DNA of 64,000 nucleotides from Phylloscopus collybita (lineage: Eukaryota; Chordata; Aves; Passeriformes; Phylloscopidae), in assembly GCA_027886175.1 (NCBI GenBank), contig JAJNNQ010000027.1:2618001-2682000 (forward strand). The letters are read 5' to 3'. Within the stretch, counting starts at the first letter, position 1. Each line of letters begins with the position of its first letter. A program made the position numbers and the translations under genes. The notes beneath the pieces were generated by a model that was not told the origin of the DNA, did not search any database, and saw only the letters and a program-made list of their open reading frames with translations. This document shows, one piece after another, positions 49,126 to 62,689 of this stretch.

Positions 49126-51114
49126 GGACTGGGCTCTTACGCTCCTCTCTGTCTGGGCTGAAATAAGGGAAAACCTTTATTGTTTTGGGGCCAGAAAGGC
49201 AATTTTAGAGCTTCATGGCCTTCTGAGATGACATTTCTGAGCTGCTCCCAGCTTGCATGCAGGAGAACTGGTTATAAAATTTAAGAGCCAGTTGATTTTT
49301 TTTCCCCCTGTTCTATTTTTAGCGGCCGGGTTTATTCCCACAGAAAGGTTCCCGCAGCCACCCTGGGACAGCAGCAGCAGGAACAGGCAGCCTGTCGTGG
49401 CACAGGTGGAACAGCTGACTTCCCCACCAACTGCAAATTAAAGCAGCTCTCTGTGTGGGATAAAATGAGAACTGGCAAAGCTGCTTTTCTGTGTTTTAAA
49501 TAACCTTCACAGTGAAGGGTAAATGATGCTAATCTGGAACCACAGGCAGTTGCAGGCAGCTGCCTTTTGCACACCTTGAGCTTGGCCTTGGAGTCATGGC
49601 TTGTGTTGTCAAGCTGAATTTTGGAGCCTTGTGTGTGTATTTGGGTTTTCTCAGCAAATTATTTGCTGTTTTATTGTGAAAAAGCGAGTCCTGTGAAAAG
49701 CATCACCAAAGGGACAGTGGGGACCAATGCCACCAGAACAAGTAAAAGCAACTCTGTGTTGGAAGGGGCATAGGAAAGAGACCTCAAAAAGATTATTTAA
49801 AGCTCTGCTAGGACAAGTTATTGGCAGAAACCTCTGCCCAGTTGGATTTCCTGGTTACCAGCAGGAGAGATCACTTTCTGTCCCCAAGAGCAGGAGGAAT
49901 CCACAGGGATTGGAGGGGCTGGCTGTCATGGTGCCATGCACTTGCATCTCTGAGTTGAGAGAGATACTCAGCAGCCCAGGTATAGAACTGGCTGCACGTG
50001 GCCAAATTCCATCACCAAATTCTTCAGCAGAGGGAGAAGGGTGTCAAGGGAAGCAGAATTTGCCCTCAGACCCTTCCTCAGGGCACAGCAAGGATTTCAG
50101 ACAGGTTTCTTTTCTCACCCATCATGGTTTAGGCTGCCAAGAGCCCTATAACATGTCAGGGACTCTGTAAATTTATTCATTTATTTCCCCTAGTCTTCAG
50201 CTGAAAGATGACCTCAGACACTGCTCCTCTTGCTGGGTTTCAGTGATAGAATGAGAGGGAAAATCAGTCAGAGAAAGGTGATTCCACAAATAGGATTTTG
50301 AATTTTCTGAGTTTAGGAGAAGAAAAACACCATAGCAACAGCTGAGCCAAGAGAAAATAGTAGAAAAGCTCTCTTTCATTTTCATCTAATGGTTTTCCTA
50401 TTACTGGTGCTCTGATCCACCCACACAAAGCACAGATCAGGAATCTGGGCTTGGTAGAAGGTTCTCTGTGATTTAGCTGCTGCTCATAACTCAGACTTTT
50501 TTCCTCTTGAAAAAGAAGGGAAGAAAAGGGAAAAACTCAGGCAAGAAACTGCCAAAAAAAATCTGTGTCCTTTTGCTGTATTAGTACAGTCAACTTATAC
50601 ATGGCTGATTCACATTATGGCATAAATATCACTGACATGATCCCACCTGACAAGATCATGTGATGTGGCATATTAAACTTAAAGAAAAGAATCTTTTAGA
50701 TCAGATGTCCTCCATCAATTTCAATTTCCAAGTAATATAGCTTAAAGAATTTGGCATATGAGAGAAGTGCTGGTGTCTGTCTAGAGTAGACAATTTTTGT
50801 GTGCTGTTGTTACTGCTCAGGGTAGGGATGAGAAAATTAATTTTTTAAAACTTTCAGGTTTTCAATGGGGAAATTTAAGAAACATCAGGGTGGGTTTTTT
50901 TTCAGTTTAATTTTTGTTAATAAATGCAAAACAACCCAACAGAGAGGGGGGAACCAGCAAAACGCTGAGCAGAAGGTTTCTCTCAGTTAACCGTGCTGTT
51001 TATCTACACGTGCAGCGTGTTGCCACATGCTTTTGATTAATACAAACACACAGCTCCTGGTATGAATTTGTGTGCATAAGAAAGTGCTACAGAAATCCAC
51101 TCAGCTCAGGAGGG

Positions 51115-51129
51115 AAAAAAAAAAAAAAA
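51115..51129. repeat. Poly-A homopolymer, 15 bases
   Basis: An uninterrupted A15 run preceded by AGGG. No element body is recognised. Confidence 0.95.
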
Positions 51130-52966
51130 GTGTTTCAATATTAAGAAGATAGAAAAACGACACAGCTTCCAGTTGGCTCCTCTGGTTGCTCCCTGTCCTG
51201 ATAGCACTTCAGGTTCTGCTCGTGCCTGGGGCTGTGTTTATTCACAAAGGTGGAAGTTTTGACTGAAAAGCTCCATTTGTCTGTGAAATTGTCTCTTTTC
51301 TGAGAGGTGTTTTTGAGAGTCGATTTAATTTATGCAAGAAATACTTTTACAGGAGACTTCTACTGGTTTTCCTTTCATTAATATTTGCCATAGTCATCTG
51401 CTGATGAAATCACAGTTTTAAAGAAAAAAATTTGATAAATAACTATCTGCAACTTTATCTTTGCAAAAGAATTAAGATTTTTTTTTAATCTATTGTGGGG
51501 AATTTGTGGTGGACATTCCCTGCTGTGATGGGAATGGCACAGTCTTTCCCACCATTACCCAAATGCCCATCAAGAATTGAAAAATCCAAGTCTGGCAAAG
51601 GAAAGACCACACTGGAATGGTCAAATAACTGAAATCACTTCAAGAATTTTTTTCCCTGCTGCTCCCATTTGTTTTTTTTTCATCTTTTCCAAAGCAGCTC
51701 CTCCAACGAGGAGATCCTTTGATGGATGAGGGAAGAAGGGGAAAGGGCAGTTTTGATGAGTGAGTTCAGGGCTGCCAGGTGTTGCTGAGGTGACTCATGT
51801 GAGGAGCCATGGAAGTGTCCACCTTCCACCCCTGGTGTCCCCAAAACTCACTATGGGGTCAGTGGTTGGGTCACCCTCTCTGCTGAGGCTGCTGCTCTGC
51901 TCCTTCAGCCCCAGGAGAGGCACCAAAGGGAATAAAAATGTACTTAATGGAAAGGAAAAGCACCCTAACAGGTACAAGGCAAGCACCTCTGAGAAGCAAG
52001 CTCTCAGTGGGTTGTGGGCTGCCTGCTGCAGAGGCAGTGGTGCATGACCCAGCAGAGATGCTCAGGAAGATCCATGGCTCTGAACATAGGCATTAACCAC
52101 AAGTGGAATATAAACCCTTCATTTAGCTTGGGGTAAAGAAAGAAACAAAACTGTTCCTTGATGTCGTGTCAGAAGAGATCACGTCTGATTCTGATGTGCT
52201 GCAAAAGAAATTTTGCATGTGATAGAGCCCACAGTTCCTCCATGTCCTTCATGCCTTTTGGGCACAGAGAGGGGCAGACAGTTGGAGTCAGCGCAGCGCT
52301 CTGATGATGCCAGACAAGTATGGGGAGAGGGGAAAGTTCTTTTGCTCTGGGCAGCTGGAAAGAAAACACAACTTTTGTACAGCTCGGCCTTGCTGCCTGT
52401 GAGGCAGCTGGGGGGGTTGCTCAGGCGAGATTTATTTGTTCAGGGCTCTTGGTGGTCCAGAGATGAGACCAGGCTTTTCTAGGAAAAGAAAGGAGTGTGT
52501 TCAGGGCTTTAGAAAAATAAAATCCTTAAGCCTGTCTATCTGTAGGTACAGCAGTGAAATTAAGACTTCTTCAAGTCCTTTCTGCCCGTGCTTTCTGCAC
52601 CAGCTGTCAGACACACACTCAGCCAGCTTTGCTCACCCAGCCCCTGGTTTAGGTGCAGGGTTTGTGTCCTGACTTCCCTCCCCATGGTTCCAACAGCAGT
52701 AGCAGCTTACCTGCCTCAGAAAGGTGCTGCAAAACAGACCTTGGGAACTGAGAGAGCTTGTGCTTTAGGGGTGCTGAATAAGTGAAAAAAGCTTGGCACA
52801 CATTTTCTGACCGTGTTTCTATCTCCTCTGGCGCTTCCTTTTAGAGAGAGAAAGCTTGCAATCAAAAGAGTTAAATGAGTTAAATGTTGCAAGAAGTGCC
52901 TTTTTCAACTTTAGGTGCCCTAATTTCACCGTTGAAAGTTTCTTTGATCTTTCTTTTTTTTTTCAG

Positions 52967-53028
52967 TTTAGCTTCAGTAGGAGAAACTTGTGCCTAACAA
53001 CAACACTGCAATGTGGCCAAGTCTTCAG
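52967..53028 (+). other. Weak exon-like cassette, 62 bases
   Basis: A T-rich tract ending TTTCAG at 52966 is followed by 62 bases and CAG with donor GTGATT at 53029. One frame is open, containing FSFSRRNLCLTTTLQCGQVF. The donor is only fair, and the peptide is not recognised. It ranks below the cassettes at 17324 and 35508. Confidence 0.15.
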
Positions 53029-56000
53029 GTGATTTGTTCAAAGCAGAAAAGCAAGGGGGTAGGAAAAACTTCAGTAGGATCTGATGCTACATCATGGAAA
53101 GGTTTTTCTTTGTTTAAATTGGTTTTGGGATTGTCAATATATAGATCTCGGCCCCATCTTTCAAGAATTGTGCAGTCTGTGGGTGTTTCATCTGTAACAT
53201 GTGATGCCAAGTTTGTGGAAAAAGTTTGTCTTGGTTTGTACAGAAGATGAGTGGTTAATTTTAATAGCAGCAATCATAAATGAGTGGTCATTTAAAATTA
53301 AATGAAAATTTAAATGAAAGGTTATTTTGAACCAGGCTTATTTCAATTAATCATCCTTTAGAAAAATGTTTGTGTTTTCAGCTAGCTATAAAATCCTTAT
53401 AGTAATTTCTGGGAAAAAAATCTCTAAGATTTATTTTTAATAGTACATAATTGTCTTTCAAGAGACTCCAAGAGTTTCTGCAGCAAGAAACTTCTTCCTA
53501 GCAAATTCAAAACATTTCCAAAGAAGAGAGAACCATGTGCTTGTCAGTGCTTTAGCCCTTTGTCATTTGGATTTGCAGCTTTTTGGGGGAAGGTTGCAGG
53601 GGAAGAGAACTGAAAGGAAAATGTCAGAAGTGTTCCTGATACTTTTGTGTATCATTAGAAAAATTAACTGTCGCTCTCCAGCGTTTGGAGTCAGGCGTTG
53701 GGGCCGAGCTCTCTGGGCACTCAGAGATCTGCACTAAGGAGCCTGATGCAGGCTGACACCCAGCAGACCTCATTCCTTCACTTCCAAAAACTCAACGGGG
53801 AAAAGCAAGCTGCAGAAGTCCACAGGGAACTGCCACAGAATCACAATGTCTGGAGGAGTATCCTGTATGGGATCCTGTAGCTTTCAGTGCTGAAGTCACC
53901 CTTGAGTTTCAGTGGCTATGGAAACTCATTTGTGTCCTGTATGCACAGGCTTTGTCAGGTCTAAGCACCAGTAAAACCGGTGACAGGGAAGGTTTGTAAA
54001 GACATCTGATACTCTATTCTGCTTCTCCTTCTGTGAGTCCAACACTTCATTCAGCTAGAGAGCAGATGCTGGGAGAAGTGTCACCGTGTTCCATTCCAGG
54101 AGTTTTGCTGGGCAGCCGTTCTAGGGCTGGAACAAGATTCAAGCAGAGAAATGTCTTTGATAAGGAATATTCTGGTATCAGCCACTGTCCATGCAAGCTG
54201 CATGCAACTGTGATTTTACTAATTAGATGGACTTCGCAATTTTTTAAATGAAGTCTGCAAAGCAGTGGTAAAAGGGTCCAGGGGAAAGGGAGGGAGTGTG
54301 TGAAAGCAGCTGAAAAAAGAGAAATCTTTAACATCTACGTAATTTATAAAGTCCTTAATTAGAAACTATTAAGTGAAAAACCTCAAGATTAAAATATTTC
54401 ATTATTGTAAAGATAACAGCAGGGATGGAAAGCAAGGAATGAGAACACTGGTCTGGATTCAGTTTCTCCTAAGCAATTTCTGTATTTTTAAAAGTTGCAA
54501 TACCTTTTTACACTTGTTGGCAAAACTGCAGCTCAAAGTGATTTCATCCCTTTATTATTCCTTAAACTTTGTGCTGCAAAAAGCAAAGTCTTTCTGGATG
54601 TGATTGTGCTTAAAGCTAGCTGCAATATTTAGGGGAAACAATCACAAATTCCAGTCACAGCTGTGTGTATAATTAGTTTCTGAACTGGAAGGAGAACAGG
54701 GAAGAAAGTGGGTTTGTCTGAAATCACGTTTCATTTTCCTTGTGTGCTTTGTTGTGTTTAGTGTTGCAGTGCTTTTCCTGTTGCAACCAAACCAAAAACC
54801 CTAAAAGACAAAATAGACAAGAAAAAAAAAGAAGAAAAAAACTATATGTTGCAATGGATGAAAAACCCTAAGCTAAATAAAAGGCATTGTTGCATTGTTT
54901 CCAACCTCAGTTATAATCCTTAAATTTGGCTAATTTTAAAATGGAAAAAAGATGGTAGTGCCTTCCACTGCCACTGATTTCTCTGAAAATGAGAGGAGTG
55001 TGATCACTGTAAAATGATCATTGAGTATCAAAGCACCTCTTCATTGTTCAGTCAACCAGGAATTGTGTCTGTAGGTAAAAGGACGTTGGATCAAATCTAA
55101 ATTCTCTAGAAAAATTTCTGAGCACTGAAAACTGCCGGCAGCCACGGTGCTTTCAAGCACCTGTAGTGCTCAAACAGTGCCTGAGCAGAGCTGCTGCTGG
55201 AGAGCTGGGAAGGAGGAAAAAGCACTCTGATAAAAGCCAAGAGCTGCCTTTCCTGTTAGACTAGGGAAGACCTAAAAGTGCAGGGGGGAAAAAAAAAAAG
55301 ATTTAAAAGAGATGACTTTTTGCTTATGATTATCCAAGGTGGTGTTCTTCTCTCCCAGGGAATCCCACATCTCATTAAAGATATCTCCTTGCTGCTGGAG
55401 GTGGCCAGCAATCTTATTTCCTGTGGGGTGGGTGGGCACAGCCCCACCAGAGCGGGGCTGGGAGCAGGAGGAACTCCTGTGGCTGGAATTGGGTGGAAAT
55501 TGAGCATCTCCCCTCTACAGTGTGGGGCCTCTGGCAGCTGCAGCCTCCTGCTCCCCTTGGGTCTGCTGGAGGTGGTTCTGGCTGTAAAGGTGTGGCTCTG
55601 AGGATTTCTGTTTTCAGCCCCTTTATTGAAATCCACTGAGCCGTGCTGTCTTGTACTTTCATTTATGTTTTTATTATGCTTCCATGCAAGGTTTTGTCAG
55701 AAAGTGTAGTTGCCAGGAGGCAAGTTCGTAGATGAAGAGTGCTCTGGTTGCTTTCCTTGAATAGCAGAGTATGTGCAGGATTCCAGGATGTAACGGGGTG
55801 CTGAGGTGTATTTAAGCGAGTCTTGAGTGTTGTGAATGCTCTGGGGAGGGAGCTGTGCTGCTGGGGGAGCAGAGCCCCACACTGTGGTGCCAAACTCTCC
55901 TGGAGTCTGGAAAAACACTGGGATGCAAAGCCCAACTCAGCACTTTGTTGTGTCAGAGCCCAGTGGGTTTGATTTTCCACAGAGGGTATCACAGGTACAG

Positions 56001-57475
56001 GTTTTCCAATGGAATTCTGCCTTCTCCACAAAAACCTCAAGCTGTGCACAGGGACCACCCCAGAGCCCCCATCTCCCTCCTGCCCTGCACACATCTCTGG
56101 CACTGAGACTGGCAAATTTATCCAGGAAAGATGAGCTCCCTTCCCCAGGGGAAACTTGGTGAATTGGTCTGATACAAGTGAGCTGCCCTACAGAACCATG
56201 GTGAGGCTCTGGAGTGGAGCTGCTCTGCTCTCCTCAGCTCAAGTGCTGCCTCAGCCTGACATGAACTCAGCTCCAGATTTTAGGTCACCCTGCTGTGGGT
56301 CGTGTACTCTGGTCTTCACTATTTTGTTTGGGAATTGTGACATTTGCCTGGAAACCTCGAAGCAGCACCAGCTGACAGCCAATTTCTTTACTGATAAAAT
56401 TGGGGGTGTATTCAGACTGGGAGTCAGCTAGGTAATTTTATGTGTTAATTAATCATATACATTAATTCTGAGTGTGTAAACACCAAAAGCTAACAATGGC
56501 TTGATTTTAAGCTTCTGGCCTGGTTCTATCTTCATTAAAACTTCTGACTGGAAAGATCTCTGTGATGTCCCTGCAGCCTAGGAGCTATCAGGAGCCAAGG
56601 CTTCCAGCACCAGGTTCCAAGAAAACCTGTTCTTTTTAGAGCTGAATTTTTGGAAATATATTTGAGGGAATAGGGAAGAGAACAATACAGTTCTCTTTGA
56701 ATGAAGTGGGGAACTCTGCAGCACATAAAGAACCTGGCAGGGGTCCATGAGAATTACCATCAGAGATAAAAGGGATCTAACCATTGCTATGCTGGGAGAG
56801 TACAGTGAAACCCTGATGTTGGGCTTTTGGCAGGTCTAGGCATAAGACAAGCACTTACTGATGCATAGCCCAGGCAGACCTGGCATCTTCTCCTCTGGAG
56901 CTGCCCTGCCAGCTGCCTCAGCCACAAACGGGATCCCACAAACATGTACAGTCAAGGATGAACAATGGGAAAGGTGAAACATATTCCAGGGGTTCAGAAA
57001 GAAGAGTGGGACTGGGAAAGCATTGCTTTTAATGCCAGTTTGGCTTTTCTGCATCAGAGCCGCAGTGGAATGGGGGAAAATTATCTTGGACATGTAGCAA
57101 AGTGGAGATGCTGGGTGTTGTCTGTCCATGCCAGCAGAGGGTAACCACATAACCTCGGCTCAAATCACTGACCCTGCCCATGAGACCTGAGCTCAGGCTG
57201 GCTGGCAGTGAGTGTGGGGGTCCCTGGCTGTGTCTGCCTCACCAGAGGGACAGTGAAGGCTCCACGTGAAGGTGCTGATGGTGCCCAGTGGGCGCCTGGG
57301 GCTGTGCAGAACTTGTGGTGCACTGGCTTGGCCTCAGAGGGCAGATGTGCACTGGTGGGTGACCATAGGCAAGCACTTACCTTGGATCCCTGGGTACTCA
57401 CTAGTTATAAACTCAGAGGTGCTGTAAGGAGTAATTAATCTGAAATACCTCCAGGAACACTTTAAACATGAAAAG

Positions 57476-57509
57476 TGTCACCTCAAATTTGTTGTAAAAT
57501 GAGGTGACA
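57476..57509. repeat. Perfect 10-base inverted repeat, 14-base loop
   Basis: TGTCACCTCA at 57476-57485 and TGAGGTGACA at 57500-57509 are exact reverse complements around an AT-rich loop. About one such arrangement is expected by chance in the window. The stem is too short for a microRNA precursor. TGAGGTGA also resembles a nuclear-receptor half site, which then occurs twice, facing in opposite directions. Confidence 0.8.
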
Positions 57510-59089
57510 AATCATTTGAGCAAATGTTGAGTACCTGTCATAAGACATCCTCTCATAAGAGTGAGAATCTTCTAATAATCATTAGCAGCTTATTTGCATG
57601 GAGTTTTCCTGCATTTGATGTGAAATCTTGTTTGGCTGGATGCAAGGAAGGCTAAGTATGTGCTGAAAGCCAGTAATTTGATTATCTACACTCTTTCTGT
57701 CTAGTTATATGATCCTTGCAAAGTCCTTTATTAAACTCCATTTAGAAAGAGTTGCTAAACCTTGGTGGAATGCCAACCATGCTAATACAATCTGGCCAGT
57801 GAGGAGTAGGTGCTTATTGAACAGAAAACTTTAATCTTGTTAAGGCTGGATACAAGAGGAAACGGTAATAACTGGGTTGTGCTGAAACTGTCGCTCAGAC
57901 AATGAAGGTGGCACCTCGGCTGTGGTGTGGACACACCTGTCCTTTTTCAGACTGAAAAACTCCTCTTTCATGTAGGATAATCCTAATGGATAGGATTCCA
58001 GGAGAGCTTTTCACAGGTCATAATTATCCTCCATGCCAGCAGTTCCTGAATAGCATCTTGGTCACTTCATTTGCGTGCTCTGTAGCTACCACTTGTTTCT
58101 TCCCAGGGGAGGGATTCCTTTGAGGCAAGATTGGTTAGCAGTTTCTATCTTTCAAAAACAATTTCTAGAGCATCGATAGACGCTGTGGGAAGTCGTTGAT
58201 AGCAATAAAATGATATCTAAAATAAGATGTGCTCTTGGCATTTTGTCTGTACGTGTTAGGGTGCAGTCGAGGAGGCCGTGTAATTTGAGGGCATTAGCAG
58301 AAGCTGGGCAGTGATCTGCCATAGCACTTTGAAAAGAGTCCCCTGTAGGGAGCCCTCAGTCCCAAATGTAAGGGCTGTGGATGGGGACATGTATCTCCAG
58401 AGCTGGGGCACGTTCCTTCTAGGGCCATAAACTGCGTGTGGGAGCACTGGAAAGCCACACTGACATAGCTGGGCTGAGAGTGGCTGAAAGCTATGGGTGC
58501 TCTCAGGGAAAGGTTTAATTAGGATGGGGAATTTGGGCCAAGTAACAGCACAACAACGCTGAGAGAAACTGGGAGATCTGTTCTGCTGTGAGTTTTGTTT
58601 AAATGCTGAGGCAGGGCAAACACTGGAGGCTGAAGAGGTGCATGCAGGAGGAGACACTGAATCGATGTCCTGAGTGGCACTTGCATGCACACGACTAGAA
58701 CAGCTCAGTGAGTTTGGATGTCTGCACTCCCTGTTATTGCCTTAACACGACCCTGAGAGTGTGGGTTTGTTTGTGCCCAGCATCTGCAGCATCAGAGGGG
58801 ACAAACCTATTGAGAGGGAAGGAACTCGCCTCCCCATGCAATGTGACACGTGGTCACAGGTGGGACAGAAGTGACCCCAGGTCATCCCTTGGCTTCAGCC
58901 AGTCTCCAGCCTCATGTGGTTCAGTTCTGTTTTGGAGAAGACCACAGTAAAGTTACAGTAAAGTTACACATCCCACCCCTGCTCTTTTTGGGGGGTGTGT
59001 GTTCCTTCTGTGTCCATCACAAGAGCCAGTGACCATTGGAGTTGCCGTGGCTCTGTATTTTCTCTTCCAAGAATGAGTGGCTGACATTC
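57510..59089. other. Non-coding stretch
   Basis: The left part (57555-57760) is listed as enhancer-like. The rest includes a 144-codon minus frame at 58256-58690 with Ser/Cys-rich text and no domain. An 11-base direct repeat, ACAGTAAAGTT twice, lies at 58944-58965. Confidence 0.65.
57555..57760. promoter_or_regulatory. Candidate enhancer-like block with an octamer
   Basis: TCTAATAATCATTAGC at about 57571 is followed by the inverse octamer ATTTGCAT at 57592-57599. The next 150 bases are unique, with AGTAATTTGATTATC near 57673. Homopolymers are absent. Function is inferred from motif texture only. Confidence 0.3.
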
Positions 59090-59480
59090 ATGACAAGGTC
59101 ATGTCTGAGCATAGACTGATTAAATCTCATAGTTATTTTAAGCAGTAATAGAAGTAAAGCTCTTATTTACTGGTAAAAATGAGCTTTCTCCTTGGAATGA
59201 GGAAAGAATAAATACTTGTAATTGTTTCTATATTCCATTATGCAGAATATTTGATAGTAACCCAGTTGTGAAATTAGACTGTCAGTACCTTTTCTGGTCT
59301 CATTTTACAATTATGTGCATTGACATCTGTTATTGCTAATTACTTCTTCAAACTTCAGCAATGATCTCTTGCACTTCCTGTAAGAAATGCTGAAAGCTTT
59401 TAACAAACAAATTAATTATGTATAGTCTTTGATGCAAATTAGCCCAATTAGTTGTAGCATTGATACCTTCTTCATGTAAC
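59090..59480. promoter_or_regulatory. Candidate conserved non-coding element with an octamer
   Basis: The longest block in the window with enhancer texture: AT-rich, unique, without simple repeats. It carries GCTAATTAC near 59335, AATTAATTATG near 59410, the octamer ATGCAAAT at 59432-59439 merging into AAATTAG, and CCAATTAG just after. The dense run of POU and homeodomain cores at 59400-59460 is the most convincing of its kind here. Constraint is not shown. Confidence 0.35.
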
Positions 59481-62400
59481 AAGAAAAAAAGAGAAAGAAT
59501 GATGGTATACATATTTATAAGTACCTTTTTGACAGATGATGGTAGGTCATTATGAGGAATTCATTTGGATTTATGGAATGACTTCTTAAAAATGACAAAC
59601 CAAAGTAACAGTCTTGTGAAAATGTGTTGACTTCACAAAATATGTTGATTATTTAAAGATAGTTCTTGCGGGAGAATCAGTGTAAAGTGATTGTTATTCT
59701 TCAGTCTAAGTGACACCTTTAGTAAACAGAATAGTGTTGCACCGTGTGACAGCAGCTTGTAATGGATATTATTGATCAAATGTGTTTTTTTCAGCATTTC
59801 ATCCTAAATGTATTTGAACTTCACCATTTGGGGTGGAAGTGATCTGCAACAAAAGGACTTGAAATTCGACTATGATTTTGTTAGGAGAGGGGAGACAACC
59901 ATGCCAGCCAAAAGGGCACTTTATGGTCCCTCAAACACCAATCTGCCTGGCTTTTCCTGACAGTAAATTCACCTTCCACACACGGACTAGGCCAGCCCTT
60001 CCCAGGAAGAGTGACTTGTTCAACCTACACTCGCTCCAGTAGGGTTCGGTCCCTCCCTTACAGCTCTCCCCTCTGAAGACACTCAACTTATTGACTGAAT
60101 GAGAAGGTTTCTTTTCTTCCCTTTCGGTTGTTTCCTTTGTTTGGCTTCGTGTTGAGGAATGCGAATGACAAATTTTCTGTGGCTGGCTTTTGAGGGTTGG
60201 TCATTGTCGAGAGCGGGTGTGGCGATAGCCGCTGCTGGAATGCCTTGGGAACTTAATTCCCCCTCTGACTCCTCTGCCCAGGTATTTCATTAATTCCTAC
60301 CCGGGCAGCCTGTGGAGAGTTACAAAACTGGGACTGCAACCTTTATGAAATGCCAGTTCCAGGAAATAACTGGTTTGCTTTCAATCTGCAGCTTCCAAAA
60401 AATTACAGCATCAACGAAGTGCTACAGAGGGGCACTTTTTTTGCATATATCATTTCTGAGATTACATTTGCCTGCCGTAGAGCTGTTTGAAATCAGCCAT
60501 AACTTGTGTTTGAATATGTCAGAGAAAGAAAAAAGTCATGCTCTGTTTGAATATTTTTTCCCTAATGGGACAGAGTCAAAAAAATGTGTTTGCATGTTTT
60601 GTAACTCCGAGGCAAAACTCTTTCTCTAAGAGTGTTTCAGCAGAGGGATGGGAAAGAAATTGCACTCCACACTTTTGGTTTTCAAAACTTCTCACAACTG
60701 TAAATCAAGTTGCAGCTTTTGTGATTTTTGTGGAAAAATAGGAGTATCACTTGAAAAACTACTTTTTGTATTGAGATATTTCAGTGAGACAAATGTTTGA
60801 CAGGAATGCCTGGTTGGGGACAGTGTGAACTTAACCACAGAGACATGCTGCAGAAACTGGCTGTGGTCATCTGGGGGAGCAGCATTTACTCCATGGTGTT
60901 CCTTATAAAGATGGGGCATTGCAAATTTTCCACTCTCTAGAAGTAACAAAACAAAAGCTCATCGGGATGAATATCAATATTTGCTTTTTCACCCCACTGA
61001 GATATTGTGAAATTTTGTTTTCAGTTTTGTAATCAGCAAAACTTCGCTATAATAAGCAGAATTGAGAAGTCAAGTCGAGTGTCAGGTATTTCAAAAGATC
61101 AGTTTGGGAAGGGAGAGTTACAGGTTTGAACTCTTCTGCTTTTTATTAGGTTACCACGTCCAATAAAATAAAATAAACCAAACTGAGTGCAGTCACCTGT
61201 GCCATGCAGGTGTGCAGGCAAAGAATAGTCCTGCACACCTGGGCACCCACTGGGTTTGTGTGAGGATCTGTGGATATGATGAAGATATGATATTTTTTTA
61301 AACCAACAGGTGCTGGCTTTAAAATTCCCAGTGTTTCTACAGATGGGACCATTCAGAGATCTTCCTTCTCAGCAGCAGTTTTTGCCAGACCAAGGGGTGT
61401 GTGACACACCTGGGAAGCAGAGCAAGCTCCAGCCCTTGCCTGTGGTTTGTCCTGGTCCAGACTCCATCCTGTCCTTTACTCAGAGCCTCTGTGAGTAAGA
61501 GACCAGGCATCCAGGACCTTGCAGGTCAGGCCAGCCTTTGAGTTCCCAGATTCCCATCTGGAGGTGGCAGTTTTGCCAGGAAATTTGCAGGAGCATCACA
61601 CCTTCTGCTGGGCAAATGTCTGAGGGTTGAGGCATTAGCTGGGATTTGTAGTTGAGGACGGGCAGCCCTGTACTAATCACCACAAATGCAGACACTGAGG
61701 AGCTGAGAGGGGCTGGCAGGAGGGAGCTGAGCCTTGAATTTTGGGTCCAGGTCCCAACAGAGCGCCCAAAGGCCCCGTGTCCTCAGCCTGTGCCCTAACT
61801 GCAAACCCAGATTCTTTTCTCCCCAGCTGCATTGTTTTCTCTTGGAATTCTGCCTCATGTTTTCCTAATTATTCCACTGCAATACTCAACCCAATAGTAG
61901 CATGAGGAAGCCGATCATAACGATTTAAACACTTCTACAAAAGACAGATTAGCAGATTAGTGACTGCTCTGGAAAATGTGCAGCAGTGCTTGAAAATTAA
62001 TCCTGCTCTTAATGCAGGGAAGAAACAAGCAGGCCTGTTATTAGTGTTTCCTATTTAAAATACACTTCAATTTCTGATTTTAAAATTGCAAATGCTGTAA
62101 GAGTATGGTGAAGTATGTGTTCTGAAGAAACCTCTTGAGGTTTCCTTTAGCTAATTATTTACAGTATGAAGATCTGGCATAACAGGTACAGGCATCCTGG
62201 CGATTATGTATGAACATAATCATGGCCTGTCAGATGTTTTTAATTAAGCTTTCCCCAGTCTGAGTGCTCTGAATGGTGATGAGCATTAACATCCTTCAGC
62301 AGAGCAGTGCACAACTTCCTTGCAGACTGTGACCATGTGCTGTGCTCAGTGTTTGGCTTTGAAGTGTGGATTTAGTTTGAGACTGGGTGAAGTGAGGTCC

Positions 62401-62689
62401 TGTGTTTGTGCCTTGGTTAAGCTTCTGTCTGACTGTAGACTAAAGTAGGTACAAGGAGTTTTCTGCAGCCAACATCTCATGATCTCATGGGGGCATCTAA
62501 AAAAGACAGCCTGGACACATTCCCAAGTGTACTCCAACATCAGGTTCTGCAAGGTGAACTCCAGTGCCAGCTCCTGTCCCTTCCTTGTTCTCAGGAGTGC
62601 TGCACAAGTGACTGACTTGTCACCTGGTGGAGGGGTTACATGGAAGTGGAAATAGTATGGAAAACTGAGTGATAAGCTTGATGAAGACA
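59481..62689. other. Non-coding stretch
   Basis: Moderately CpG-containing text at 60180-60240 (TGTCGAGAGCGGG, GGCGATAGCCGC) has no identified role. Frames of up to 105 codons (60312-60629, plus) have no domain. A seven-base inverted repeat, ATTATGT/ACATAAT with a four-base loop, lies at 62203-62220 inside AT-rich unique sequence that could also be a regulatory element. Confidence 0.6.

Larger units (their letters stand above)
48957..57475. other. Non-coding stretch
   Basis: No gene is visible. Runs include A15 at 51115-51129 and A11 at 55289-55299. GC-richer patches at 55400-55600 and 55800-56200 give frames of 107-150 codons on both strands without domains. A perfect direct duplication or repeat family was not recognised. 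A minus-strand exon shape at 57381-57421 is discussed among the findings. Confidence 0.65.

Noticed and set aside
60035..60058. GGGTTCGGTCCC-like T-loop of a tRNA
   Set aside because: The invariant A of the T-loop is replaced, and no cloverleaf arms or A box can be drawn upstream.
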